DNA from: OCS116 sp051531935
GTDB lineage: Bacteria; Pseudomonadota; Alphaproteobacteria; Rhizobiales; OSC116
Assembly: GCA_051531935.1 (NCBI GenBank)
Contig: JAOPTR010000001.1
Coordinates: 310,001 to 374,000, forward strand
Direction of reading: 5' to 3'
DNA length: 64,000 nucleotides
Part shown: positions 1-8,294 of the stretch, piece by piece
Layout: every line of letters starts with the position of its first letter
Position numbering within the stretch: position 1 is the first letter of the stretch
Program-made: the position numbers and the translations under genes
The notes under the pieces: generated by a model
Database searches by the model: none
Told to the model about the DNA's origin: nothing
Seen by the model: only the letters and a program-made list of their open reading frames with translations

Positions 1-908
1 GCTTTAAAACGTATCAGTCGCGTGGTCGAAATTAGCATTTTATTTTTGGTTTCTGGCAGGTCTTCAAAACCCGAAATCACATAAGTTTGGGTTTGCCTAA
101 TGGTATAAATATCTCTTGTATAAGCCTCAACGCTTGGGCCACCATCAAAAATATCGACATAATTATTATACCGAAAACCCTCTTTTTCAAGCATTTTTAG
201 GGCTGGTAAACTGGCAGTAAACGGCCGTCCAATGGCTTCTTGTGCTTCTTTAGAAAGCAAATCTACATAAATCGGATATTTCGGCATCAGGTCAGAAATA
301 AACCGTTTATCCGAAATACCTGACATAATATCCGCTTCATCAAACGCAATGCCAAAAAATTTAATGCCCAAATTCTCCCACACTGGAGATTGGTCGTTTT
401 CGTCTCTAAAACCGCGCATTTCTGCAATGGTTTTTTCGCCAAATCGTTCAGGTCGGTTGCCCATTAACATATAACGCGCCCGCGAAAGCAAAGCCCCATT
501 GCCCTTAATTCTAAATTCAGGCAGTAAAAATAGAGAGCCAATTTCTGTCGTGCCCGTATAATCATTCGTCAAAGTTAGAAGCTCAGTTTCCTGCACATGG
601 TTTAGCTCGGGGCAACGTTGCATCACTTTCAAAACTTTGTATGTGTAGAATGGCAAATCTAGCCCTACATTGGTATAAATGGCGGTTGTACCCACCAGAT
701 CACCCGTTGCAACATCTTCCAAAACCATAAAATACGTCGCGCCATCATCACCTGTTAAATCACTTTCACAGGCCATCACACTGTCGGCTATGCGTTTGGC
801 AAGCAAGTCATAATCTGCAGGCATACTTGTCATGCCACCACCCGTTTTTTTGGCAAGCTGCATTAAATGCTCTAAATCATCAGTTTGTACAGGCCTTACT
901 ATTTGCAT
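1..908 (-). CDS. astA: Arginine N-succinyltransferase (AstA), 3' end cut by window edge
   Basis: My own reading of the minus strand from the ATG at 908 gives an open frame of about 302 codons that runs off the left edge, so the C-terminus is missing (the family is about 340 residues). AstA transfers succinyl from succinyl-CoA to arginine, the first step of the arginine succinyltransferase (AST) catabolic pathway. The translation starts MQIVRPVQTDDLEHLM and near the window edge carries NNYVDIFDGGPSVEAYTR, the signature block of AstA/AruF. A ribosome-binding site GAGGGTGAG lies just before the ATG. Only 10 bases separate it from the upstream M20 hydrolase gene, so the two are very probably co-transcribed. 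Confidence 0.9.
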   Translation of the reverse strand, partial: MQIVRPVQTDDLEHLMQLAKKTGGGMTSMPADYDLLAKRIADSVMACESDLTGDDGATYFMVLEDVATGDLVGTTAIYTNVGLDLPFYTYKVLKVMQRCPELNHVQETELLTLTNDYTGTTEIGSLFLLPEFRIKGNGALLSRARYMLMGNRPERFGEKTIAEMRGFRDENDQSPVWENLGIKFFGIAFDEADIMSGISDKRFISDLMPKYPIYVDLLSKEAQEAIGRPFTASLPALKMLEKEGFRYNNYVDIFDGGPSVEAYTRDIYTIRQTQTYVISGFEDLPETKNKMLISTTRLIRFK

Positions 909-918
909 ATCTCACCCT

Positions 919-2148
919 CTAAAGTTTTGGCACATCGCGTTTAAATTCAAATTCACCTTTGGCCATGCGCATTAAAATAAGCGCCACAAATTGCGCGCGT
1001 TCGGCAAGGCTTTTCACCACCATATATTCATCGCTAGAATGAATGTTAGCACCGCGCACCCCCAATGTGTCAACATTTGGCAAACCAGATTGCATCAGGT
1101 TATTGCCGTCGCAAACTCCGCCCGTATGTTTATAACTCACATCAATGCCCAAAATCGCACCCGTTTCAGCAATAAAATTTTGCAAGTTTAAGTTAGCAGC
1201 TGTTGCAGGTTTCGGGTTGCGCGATATGCCGCCAAACCGCTCAACATTATAACCTTCTTGCTCATCATATTTAGCCACAATGTCGGTTAAAGTCTCTTCC
1301 AACCAAACCGCGTCATCAGTGGTTTTTAAGCGGCAGTTAAACCGCCCCACCGCCATATGTGGCACCATGTTAAGCGCTCCGCCACCGTTAATATGGGCAA
1401 TATTCACTGTCAATTCATCACGTGCACCGTGCAAGGCTTCAACTTCGGTTAATATTTTCATCAACATCACCAAGGCATTGCGCCCCGCTTCAATGTCGCG
1501 CCCTGCGTGCGATGCCTTACCCGCAACCTTAATGGTAAAGTTACCCGATCCCTTGCGCGCACCAACCAATGTGCCATCCGCCAAGGCAGGTTCAAAAATC
1601 AACCCAACATCATGGTATTTCGCCCGTTCAATTAAATAAGCTCCCGAGGCAGGCGAGCCAATCTCTTCATCTGGGTTTAATAAAATCTCAATTCCAACCT
1701 CATCCATAAGGCCAGATTTCTGCAAAGCTTGTAAGGCATATAACATCACCACCATGCCGCCTTTAAGGTCAGCCACTCCAGGGCCACCTAATCTATCACC
1801 AAGCAATTCACATTCCTGAAACTCATGATCAATGCCATACACAGTGTCATAATGCGCAACCAATAAAATAGAAGGCTTGCCAGCTTGCGGTTTGTGTAAC
1901 CGCAACAAAGGCGCAGATTTATGTTTTATCTCATTGCCTTTATCATCCACGACCAAACGCTCAGGTAATTCGACCCGCTCTACTTCACCTAAAACCGCAA
2001 ATTCTTGTTCTAACTTGGCGGCAAAACTCATCAAACCAGTATAGTTTTCACTACCCGTATTTACATTGCACCAGTCAATTGTTTTAGACAGCATATAATC
2101 CTGCTGACTATCAATCCAAGCTAATAATTCTTGTTGTATTTCCCTCAT
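919..2148 (-). CDS. M20 family metallohydrolase, co-transcribed with astA
   Basis: This 409-residue protein belongs to the M20 di-zinc peptidase/deacylase family (glutamate carboxypeptidase/ArgE/DapE-like). Metal and catalytic motifs are in the usual order: HYDTV near residue 99, GVADLKGG near 124, PDEEIGS near 159, and a late HTGGVCDGNN block. The lid/dimerisation domain lies between about 205 and 310. The start has AGAGGAAAG upstream. Its position immediately before astA suggests it acts on an N-acylated amino acid in the same arginine pathway, perhaps deacylating a succinylated product, but the substrate cannot be read from the sequence. It is divergent from the aminotransferase gene, with a palindrome between them. 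Confidence 0.85.
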   Translation of the reverse strand: MREIQQELLAWIDSQQDYMLSKTIDWCNVNTGSENYTGLMSFAAKLEQEFAVLGEVERVELPERLVVDDKGNEIKHKSAPLLRLHKPQAGKPSILLVAHYDTVYGIDHEFQECELLGDRLGGPGVADLKGGMVVMLYALQALQKSGLMDEVGIEILLNPDEEIGSPASGAYLIERAKYHDVGLIFEPALADGTLVGARKGSGNFTIKVAGKASHAGRDIEAGRNALVMLMKILTEVEALHGARDELTVNIAHINGGGALNMVPHMAVGRFNCRLKTTDDAVWLEETLTDIVAKYDEQEGYNVERFGGISRNPKPATAANLNLQNFIAETGAILGIDVSYKHTGGVCDGNNLMQSGLPNVDTLGVRGANIHSSDEYMVVKSLAERAQFVALILMRMAKGEFEFKRDVPKL

Positions 2149-2195
2149 ACTTTCCTCTAAGCACCATATTGTTGATAATTAGCTTATCCCATACC

Positions 2196-2217
2196 AACAG
2201 CAGAATATTCTGTTGTT
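2196..2217. promoter_or_regulatory. 22-bp near-perfect palindrome between divergent genes
   Basis: The sequence AACAGCAGAAT-ATTCTGTTGTT is a contiguous inverted repeat with one mismatched pair. It lies between the start of the M20-astA unit (2148) and the start of the aminotransferase (2315). The size and symmetry suit a dimeric repressor or activator. No regulator gene is adjacent, so the binding protein is unknown. Confidence 0.55.
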
Positions 2218-2314
2218 AGATGTAAAATCAGCAATTCTACGTCGAATTTCAATTAAACTTCAAAAACAAAATGGGTTAAAGCCTGCCATACTCAACTTAA
2301 TTGGGAGGTATATC

Positions 2315-3697
2315 ATGTCAGCAGATAATTTTGCAGAGCTAGTCGAAATCAATAAAAAATCAATATTTCATCCGGCTTCATCAATTTCAGATGTGCTAAA
2401 TAACGGCACAACAATTTTCACAGATGGTCAAGGTGCGCATATTAATACGCATAATGATGGTCGGTTTTTAGATGGTATGGCAGGGCTTTGGTGCGTCAAC
2501 ATCGGCTATGGCCGTAAAGAACTTGGCGAAACCATGTTAGAAGCCGCTACAAATTTGGGCTATTCACAAACTTTTGCCTCCACGTCAAACGAGCCACAAA
2601 TCAGATTGTCCGAAAAGCTTCTAGAGCTCACCAAGGGCGTATTCTCGCGGATTCATTATGGCATGTCAGGGTCAGACGCTAACGACACTGCATTTAAACT
2701 CATTCGTCATTATAACAACCTACGCGGCAAACCAAATAAGAAAAAAATCATCGCCCGCGTTAATGCCTATCATGGCACAACAGTTGCAGCCGCTAGTCTC
2801 ACAGGCATCACTTCATTTCATAAAGCGTTCGATCTGCCAATCGAAGGCATTTTGCGCGCGCCAAAACCACATTTTTATAAAGATGGCTTGCCAAATGAAA
2901 CCGAGGCCGATTTCACAATCCGCATGATGGCCGAAATCGAAACACTCATTAAAGATGCAGGTGGCGCCGAATATGTTGCCGCGTTTTTCGCAGAGCCAAT
3001 CTACGGTGCAGGCGGTGTCATCACCCCACCCGTTGGTTATTTCCAAGCATTGCGTAAATTATGCGATCAGCACGATATATTGCTCGTTGCCGATGAAGTT
3101 ATCACAGGTTACGGCCGTACAGGCGAATGGTTTGCCCATCAATATTATGATTTCAAACCCGACCTCATGAGCACTGCCAAAGGTCTAACTTCTGGTTATT
3201 TCCCATTATCAGCCTTGTTCATTGGGCCAAAAGTTTGGGATGTCATGGTGCAAGAAGCCGATCAGCTTGGCGCATTTTTCCATGGCTTCACTTATGGCGG
3301 CCATCCAACAGGCTGCGCAGTCGCGCTTAAAAATATCGAGATTCTAGAGACTGAAGGCTTGGTTGCTGGCGTTAAAGAAAAAGGCGAATATCTACATCGT
3401 GAATTGCGCAATCGCCTTCAAGGCAGTGAGCTCATTGGCGAAATTCGTGGCGCAGGCTTGCTTGCAGGCTTACAAATTGTCAAAAGCCAACAGCCAAAAG
3501 AGTTTTTCGATCCCAAAATCAAAGCGGCCACAAAATTACAGGCCGAAATTCGCAAACAAAAAGTGTTGTTACGCGGCTTACCAACGGCAGATACCATAGC
3601 CATCAGCCCAAGCTTCGTCATCACCAAACCCGAAATTGATCAGTTAATCAGTGCCGTTGTTAATGGCGTTGAAAAGCTCGAAAAATCACTAAACTAA
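2315..3697 (+). CDS. Class III (omega) aminotransferase, putrescine/omega-amino acid:pyruvate type
   Basis: A PLP-dependent class III transaminase that probably moves an amino group from an amine or omega-amino acid to pyruvate. The family block DGMAGLWCVNIGYGR lies near the N-terminus, the substrate/PLP segment is MSGSDANDTAFKL, the PLP aspartate is in LVADEVITGYGRTGEW, and the Schiff-base lysine is in STAKGLTSGY. These blocks resemble SpuC-type putrescine-pyruvate aminotransferases. The frame is open from 2213, but I start at 2315 (460 residues) because GGGAGG sits just upstream and the extra 34 residues are not family-like. Alanine dehydrogenase follows 32 bases later, which would recycle the alanine product to pyruvate and ammonia. 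The exact amine substrate is unknown. Confidence 0.85.
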   Translation: MSADNFAELVEINKKSIFHPASSISDVLNNGTTIFTDGQGAHINTHNDGRFLDGMAGLWCVNIGYGRKELGETMLEAATNLGYSQTFASTSNEPQIRLSEKLLELTKGVFSRIHYGMSGSDANDTAFKLIRHYNNLRGKPNKKKIIARVNAYHGTTVAAASLTGITSFHKAFDLPIEGILRAPKPHFYKDGLPNETEADFTIRMMAEIETLIKDAGGAEYVAAFFAEPIYGAGGVITPPVGYFQALRKLCDQHDILLVADEVITGYGRTGEWFAHQYYDFKPDLMSTAKGLTSGYFPLSALFIGPKVWDVMVQEADQLGAFFHGFTYGGHPTGCAVALKNIEILETEGLVAGVKEKGEYLHRELRNRLQGSELIGEIRGAGLLAGLQIVKSQQPKEFFDPKIKAATKLQAEIRKQKVLLRGLPTADTIAISPSFVITKPEIDQLISAVVNGVEKLEKSLN

Positions 3698-3729
3698 ACT
3701 CATACTGTCTTATAATTAAGGAGAATAAA

Positions 3730-4854
3730 ATGTTAATTGGCGTTCCTAAAGAAATCAAAAATCACGAATATCGTGTTGGCCTTATTCCGGGCAGCGTGCG
3801 TGAGCTTATCAATCACGGTCATCAAGTCATCGTGCAAACAAATGCAGGCATTGGCATTGGCTTTACAGATGCCGATTATGAAGCCATTGGCGCAAAAATC
3901 ATCGACAATGCCGAAGACATATTCGCCACTGCCGAAATGATTGTAAAAGTTAAAGAACCTCAAGCCAACGAATGTAAAATGCTTCGTCCAGGCCAATTGC
4001 TTTATACTTATTTACATCTTGCACCCGATCCAGAACAAACAAAATTACTAGTCGAATCTGGTTGTGTTGCCATCGCTTATGAAACTGTAACCGCAAGTAA
4101 TGGCACATTGCCTCTACTCGCGCCTATGAGTGAAGTGGCTGGCCGTATGTCCATCCAAGCCGCAGCACATTGCCTCGAAAAAGCTCAAGATGGTAACGGT
4201 TTGCTACTCGGCGGCGTACCGGGTGTTGCTCCTGCAAATGTTGTCGTTATTGGCGGCGGTGTTGTGGGTACAAATGCCATTAAAATGGCTGTAGGCATGG
4301 GCGCTAATGTTTCAGTATTAGATCGTTCACTAGATCGCTTGCGCGAGCTTGACGATATTTTCCGTGGCACAATCAACTGCATTTACTCAACACATGACAA
4401 TCTAGAACAATATGTTTTAGATGCCGATGTGGTAATTGGCGCCGTGCTAATTCCAGGCGCTGCAGCACCAAAATTGGTAACACGCGATATGATTAGCCGC
4501 ATGCGCAATGGCAGCGTGCTTGTCGATGTGGCAATTGACCAAGGCGGTTGTTTTGAAACTTCAAAAGCCACAACTCATGCTGAACCAACATATATTGTCG
4601 ATGATGTTGTGCATTATTGTGTTGCCAACATGCCAGGTGGTGTTGCACGTACATCCACTTTCGCGCTTAACAATGCGACATTAGGTTTTGCCCTCACATT
4701 GGCCGACAAAGGCTATAAACAAGCCCTATTAGACGATGGCCATCTACGCGCAGGCCTCAATGTCTACAAAGGCAAAATCACCTACAAAGCCGTTGCCGAT
4801 GATCTAGGATACGATTATCACACCCCAACAGAATTACTTAAATCAGACATGTAA
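3730..4854 (+). CDS. ald: Alanine dehydrogenase
   Basis: A 374-residue NAD-dependent L-alanine dehydrogenase that interconverts alanine with pyruvate plus ammonia. The N-terminus MLIGVPKEIKNHEYRVG is the family signature, the nucleotide-binding loop is VIGGGVVGTNA near residue 174, and the substrate region YLHLAPDP lies near 95. The length is normal and a ribosome-binding site AAGGAG precedes the ATG. It follows the class III aminotransferase in what looks like a two-gene operon. The pair would make transamination to pyruvate self-sustaining, as in known transaminase-Ald pairs. A strong terminator follows. Confidence 0.95.
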   Translation: MLIGVPKEIKNHEYRVGLIPGSVRELINHGHQVIVQTNAGIGIGFTDADYEAIGAKIIDNAEDIFATAEMIVKVKEPQANECKMLRPGQLLYTYLHLAPDPEQTKLLVESGCVAIAYETVTASNGTLPLLAPMSEVAGRMSIQAAAHCLEKAQDGNGLLLGGVPGVAPANVVVIGGGVVGTNAIKMAVGMGANVSVLDRSLDRLRELDDIFRGTINCIYSTHDNLEQYVLDADVVIGAVLIPGAAAPKLVTRDMISRMRNGSVLVDVAIDQGGCFETSKATTHAEPTYIVDDVVHYCVANMPGGVARTSTFALNNATLGFALTLADKGYKQALLDDGHLRAGLNVYKGKITYKAVADDLGYDYHTPTELLKSDM

Positions 4855-4880
4855 TTCACAAATACACAAATAGACAAATA

Positions 4881-4918
4881 AAAGCCCTGCTCGCAAAATT
4901 CCGAGCGGGGCTTTTTAT
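4881..4918. terminator. Rho-independent terminator after ald
   Basis: The stem AGCCCTGCTCG/CGAGCGGGGCT (one G-T wobble) is followed by a T run on the plus strand. An A run on the left side may let it also stop the convergent VOC gene. Confidence 0.85.
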
Positions 4919-4933
4919 TGAGCAATCATTAGC

Positions 4934-5314
4934 CTAAACAAAATAGGGGTCAGCGGCATCTTTTAGCTCACATTTATTGCCATCTGGGTCACAAAATGTC
5001 GCCACCTCACCCCATTCAAATTTCTTATATTCAATTTCAACACCATGCTTTGCCAAAATGTCAGTACAAGCTTTCACATCTGCCACATTAAAACGCAACA
5101 TGGTAGGGTTCAAACGGTTTGGTTTGGCGCCATAGTGCGCATCACCACCTGTTTCAATCATCAAATATCCGTCTCCAAAGCGCAAGCAAAGCAAATGCCC
5201 CTTGTCATACCAAACAGGCAAACCAATAATATCGCGGTAAAATTCCACACACTCATCATAGTTTTCAGTGCCAAGCACAATTCCATGAGTCTCAATTTCA
5301 AATGCTGCCGTCAT
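4934..5314 (-). CDS. VOC superfamily (glyoxalase/bleomycin resistance-like) protein
   Basis: A small, probably cytoplasmic protein of about 126 residues with the vicinal oxygen chelate fold: two beta-alpha-beta-beta-beta repeats, the first beginning HGIVLGTENYDECVEFYRD and the second around LRFNVADVKACTDIL. It ends with the common closing motif FCDPDGNKCEL. I use the ATG at 5314, which follows AGAGGTGAG; a GTG one codon upstream is possible. The metal ligands and substrate are not identifiable with confidence. It could be a dioxygenase, lyase or binding protein. It is divergent from the serine hydrolase gene. Confidence 0.8.
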   Translation of the reverse strand: MTAAFEIETHGIVLGTENYDECVEFYRDIIGLPVWYDKGHLLCLRFGDGYLMIETGGDAHYGAKPNRLNPTMLRFNVADVKACTDILAKHGVEIEYKKFEWGEVATFCDPDGNKCELKDAADPYFV

Positions 5315-5370
5315 CACTCACCTCTAAAGCTTCACCTTGTTTAATTCTAACAATAGCTTAACTTAGCAGC

Positions 5371-6420
5371 ATGAATTTACAACAACTCAATACCCTCATA
5401 AATCAATCCACCTCCGATACGGGCTTTTCAGGCGTTATAAGCCTAACGCAAAATGGCGAGCAAATTTTCAATTTCGCCAAAGGCTTTTCAAACCGTGCCA
5501 CCCAACAACAAAACAACATCAATACAAGCTTTGGCGTGGCTTCTATCACCAAGTTTTTCACATCTCTTGCCATCATTAAATATATTGAGCGGGGCAACAT
5601 TTCACTCGATATGCCACTCGGCGATGCCATTTCAACAAATCTCCCCACCTATGCCCAACAAGCAACCTTCAAACAACTGCTTACCCACACATCAGGCATT
5701 CCAGATTATTATGATGAAAGCCTGATTAAAGCCGATGGCACCTTCAACTTGTCAATTCCGTGGCATAAATTACGTTGCCCCACCGATTATATTCCCATCC
5801 TACCAAATCAACCGTCAAAATTTCCAGCCGGCGAGAGATTCGATTATAACAATAGCGGTTATATCTTGCTTGGCATCGCGCTAGAAGCACTCTCAGGCAA
5901 GCTATTTTCAAATGTCATTCAAACAGAAATCATCGCGCCACTTAATTTGCAAAATACAGGTTTTTACCCTTTTGGTAGTTTACCACCCAACACCGCCATT
6001 GGCTATACAGAAAACGCAAATGGCAACCACCAAACAAATCAAAACGCCTTACCGTTTATAGGTGCATCCGATGGCGGCATATATACCAATATTGCCGATC
6101 TCACAACATTATGGCAAAGCTTTTGGGCTGGCAATATAGTCTGCCAATCCTCTATAATATCAATCACCCAACCCCACGTAAAAAGAGACCCAAAAGACAA
6201 TTCAAAACATTATGGCTTGGGCATTTACATCAACCAAACCAACGCACATACAGAAAAATATTTCCTACAGGGTCGTGATGTTGGCGTGAGCGCATATACA
6301 GGTTACCACCCAGCTTCAAACCATCAAATCACTATAATTTCCAACAATGCAAAAGGCCTATCTCCATTGTTGAAGATCTTAGAAAACACATTAAATAGAT
6401 TGCAAAAACCTACAGAATAA
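5371..6420 (+). CDS. Serine hydrolase, beta-lactamase/PBP class C family
   Basis: A 349-residue protein of the beta-lactamase-related (Pfam Beta-lactamase, AmpC/esterase EstB-like) family. The nucleophile motif SxxK appears as GVASITKFFT near residue 53, and the YxN motif as FDYNNSGY near 160. The late block HYGLGIYI fits the family's C-terminal substrate strand. There is no obvious signal peptide, so it probably acts in the cytoplasm as an esterase or peptidase rather than as a resistance enzyme. Its natural substrate is unknown. It is followed after 39 bases by the glyoxalase-like gene. Confidence 0.85.
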   Translation: MNLQQLNTLINQSTSDTGFSGVISLTQNGEQIFNFAKGFSNRATQQQNNINTSFGVASITKFFTSLAIIKYIERGNISLDMPLGDAISTNLPTYAQQATFKQLLTHTSGIPDYYDESLIKADGTFNLSIPWHKLRCPTDYIPILPNQPSKFPAGERFDYNNSGYILLGIALEALSGKLFSNVIQTEIIAPLNLQNTGFYPFGSLPPNTAIGYTENANGNHQTNQNALPFIGASDGGIYTNIADLTTLWQSFWAGNIVCQSSIISITQPHVKRDPKDNSKHYGLGIYINQTNAHTEKYFLQGRDVGVSAYTGYHPASNHQITIISNNAKGLSPLLKILENTLNRLQKPTE

Positions 6421-6459
6421 CGTTAATATAATCCATCAAATTAACTCAAGGGGATAAAC

Positions 6460-6876
6460 ATGAATTTATTACACCTAATGGTACGCGTCTTAGACGTCGA
6501 AAAATCACTCAAATTTTACGAAATTTTCGGCCTCAAAGAAGTCAAACGTCACGATAATGAGGGTGGTCGTTTTTCACTTATATTCATTGGCGATGGCAAA
6601 TCCGATTTTCTAGTCGAACTCACTCATAATTGGGATGAAACACAAGCCTATAGTGATGGCAAAACATTTGGTCACATTGCCATTGGTGTTAATAACATCA
6701 TGGAAACTTGCGATAGATGTGAAGCCGAAGGCCATACAATCCTCCGTCCCCCGAGAGATGGTCATATGGCCTTCGTAAAATCACCTGATGGCATTTCAAT
6801 CGAAATACTACAAAACGGCGACTCTATGGAAGTGCCCGAAAAATGGGCAAATTATGAGAATATTGGTAGTTGGTAA
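6460..6876 (+). CDS. Glyoxalase I-like VOC protein (probable lactoylglutathione lyase)
   Basis: A 138-residue VOC protein with the layout of glyoxalase I, which converts the methylglyoxal-glutathione hemithioacetal to S-lactoylglutathione. The four expected metal ligands can be seen as His5 (MNLLHLMVRV), a Glu in FLVELTHN, a His in FGHIAIGV and a Glu in ISIEILQ. This supports true GloA activity better than for the VOC gene at 4934. A strong AAGGGGAT ribosome-binding site precedes the ATG. A glyoxalase II gene (gloB) lies 10 kb away in the same window and could complete the detoxification route. A terminator follows. Confidence 0.82.
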   Translation: MNLLHLMVRVLDVEKSLKFYEIFGLKEVKRHDNEGGRFSLIFIGDGKSDFLVELTHNWDETQAYSDGKTFGHIAIGVNNIMETCDRCEAEGHTILRPPRDGHMAFVKSPDGISIEILQNGDSMEVPEKWANYENIGSW

Positions 6877-6896
6877 TCCAACCTAAACAAAATAAT

Positions 6897-6931
6897 AAGC
6901 GCCCAGAATCAATTTCTGAGCGCTTTTTTAA
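6897..6931. terminator. Rho-independent terminator between convergent genes
   Basis: An imperfect stem AAGCGCCCAGAA/TTCTGAGCGCTT is followed by a T run. It ends the glyoxalase gene and may also serve the convergent doxX-like gene. Confidence 0.8.
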
Positions 6932-6948
6932 ACTCCAAATTAAGCAGC

Positions 6949-7293
6949 TTATTTACGGCGCACCACAAATATAGTGGCAGCAAAAATGCCTAAAACCAAA
7001 GCAGGTATTCCCGCTGCAATTGGAGTGTATGTCACATGAAAATAAATCGCGCCCAACATAATAACAACAAGGCCAGCCGCAGCTAACCAACTTGTTTTAC
7101 GCACCCAAATGCCAATACCGCCAGCCACTTCAGCCGCGCCAATTAAATAGCCAAACCAAGCAGGCAAGCCCATCATTGCAAATGATGCATGCATTTGTTC
7201 GGCGCCTGATAATTTCATGCTACCTGCAGCGACAAATGCTAAAGTTGTCAGACCCATAATGGCCATAAGACCGTATTTTTTTACATTTTCCAT
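6949..7293 (-). CDS. DoxX family membrane protein
   Basis: A 114-residue hydrophobic protein with four predicted membrane helices, roughly at residues 8-25, 45-62, 68-86 and 92-110. The GSMKLSG segment and the helix around MGLPAWFGYLIGAAEVAGG are typical of DoxX/SURF4-like proteins of the inner membrane. Their role is poorly defined and sometimes redox-related. It is divergent from a LysR gene, with an inverted repeat between the starts. That is the classical arrangement for a LysR regulator and its target, so regulation by that protein is likely but unproven. Confidence 0.85.
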   Translation of the reverse strand: MENVKKYGLMAIMGLTTLAFVAAGSMKLSGAEQMHASFAMMGLPAWFGYLIGAAEVAGGIGIWVRKTSWLAAAGLVVIMLGAIYFHVTYTPIAAGIPALVLGIFAATIFVVRRK

Positions 7294-7341
7294 TTTATAT
7301 CTTTCTTTGTAATCTCATCTTGAATGCCGCAACATAATCAG

Positions 7342-7376
7342 TTATCATCATAAATAATATTGATATTTATTGATAA
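7342..7376. promoter_or_regulatory. Extended inverted repeat between doxX-like gene and lysR
   Basis: The left half TTATCA-tc-ATAAATA is mirrored by TATTTAT-TGATAA around a 7-base centre, with a two-base insertion in the left half. It sits in the divergent promoter region, where a LysR-type operator would be expected. Confidence 0.45.
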
Positions 7377-7400
7377 TCTACTTAACTTTTGGTTATATTA

Positions 7401-8294
7401 ATGACATTAGATCAACTGCTCATGCTCATCACAGTTATAGATGAAGGCAGCGTGCAAGCTGCTAGCCTCAAACTTAACAAAACCCAACCCGCAATAAGCA
7501 AGGGCTTAAAACAGCTCGAAGCCCAGATGCAGCTAAATATTTTAGACCGCAGCGAATATCGGCTTAAACTCACATCAGCTGGCAAACAAATTTACAGCCA
7601 TGCCAAACGGATATTGACCGAAGCCGACAACCTAAAACAAGTCACCACTCACCTTTCGGCAGGTAATGAATCGGAGATTAGCGTTGCCATAGACGGCGTG
7701 TTCAAAATGTCCTACCTAGCGCCAATATTTGCCGAAATCCAACATAAATTCCCAAATACTCACCTCATCATCCGCCAAGAAAACCTCTCAGGCGCGCACG
7801 AAGCCCTCAATAAAGACGAGGTAGACATCGCCATCAGCCCGCGCGACAATGGGCTAATGTCCACCAAACAACCAGACTATATATTTCTAAATACCCAGTC
7901 ACTCATCAATGTAGCATCAGAAAAATTTTGCATCCGCCACCCAAAGCTAGATTCAATAAATCAAATAAAATCCGAATGTCTCATTATGCTGCAAGATTCA
8001 GGGAGCCTTACAAAAGGCTTCGAATTTGGCGTTCTAGATGGTCAAAAGAAATGGTATGTCAATAATTTCGAAACCAAAAAACAATTGATTTTAAACGATC
8101 TAGGTTGGGGTAAATTACCTCAACATATGGTCGAAAATGATCTAAAAAACAAAAAGCTATTCGCCATCAACCCCACAGGTAACGACAATCAAATAGATAT
8201 AGATTTCTACGCCCTAAAATATAAAATCCTCGGTCCAGTTGCTTCACATCTATGGGAGCTATTGCAAAAATCATTCGAGCATAAAATTCACTAA
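7401..8294 (+). CDS. LysR family transcriptional regulator
   Basis: About 297 residues: an N-terminal winged helix-turn-helix (residues about 3-60, with SVQAASLKLNKTQPAISKGL as the recognition part) and a C-terminal periplasmic-binding-like effector domain. I use the ATG at 7401; a TTG 12 bases upstream is in frame but less likely. It is divergent from the doxX-like gene, which is the best candidate target. Its 3' end overlaps the convergent LysR gene by 24 bases. The effector is unknown. Confidence 0.88.
   Translation: MTLDQLLMLITVIDEGSVQAASLKLNKTQPAISKGLKQLEAQMQLNILDRSEYRLKLTSAGKQIYSHAKRILTEADNLKQVTTHLSAGNESEISVAIDGVFKMSYLAPIFAEIQHKFPNTHLIIRQENLSGAHEALNKDEVDIAISPRDNGLMSTKQPDYIFLNTQSLINVASEKFCIRHPKLDSINQIKSECLIMLQDSGSLTKGFEFGVLDGQKKWYVNNFETKKQLILNDLGWGKLPQHMVENDLKNKKLFAINPTGNDNQIDIDFYALKYKILGPVASHLWELLQKSFEHKIH

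Noticed and set aside
8271..8294. The 24-base overlap of two convergent lysR genes as a frameshift or fusion
   Set aside because: Both genes have full-length domains and normal ends on opposite strands; the overlap is simply compact packing.
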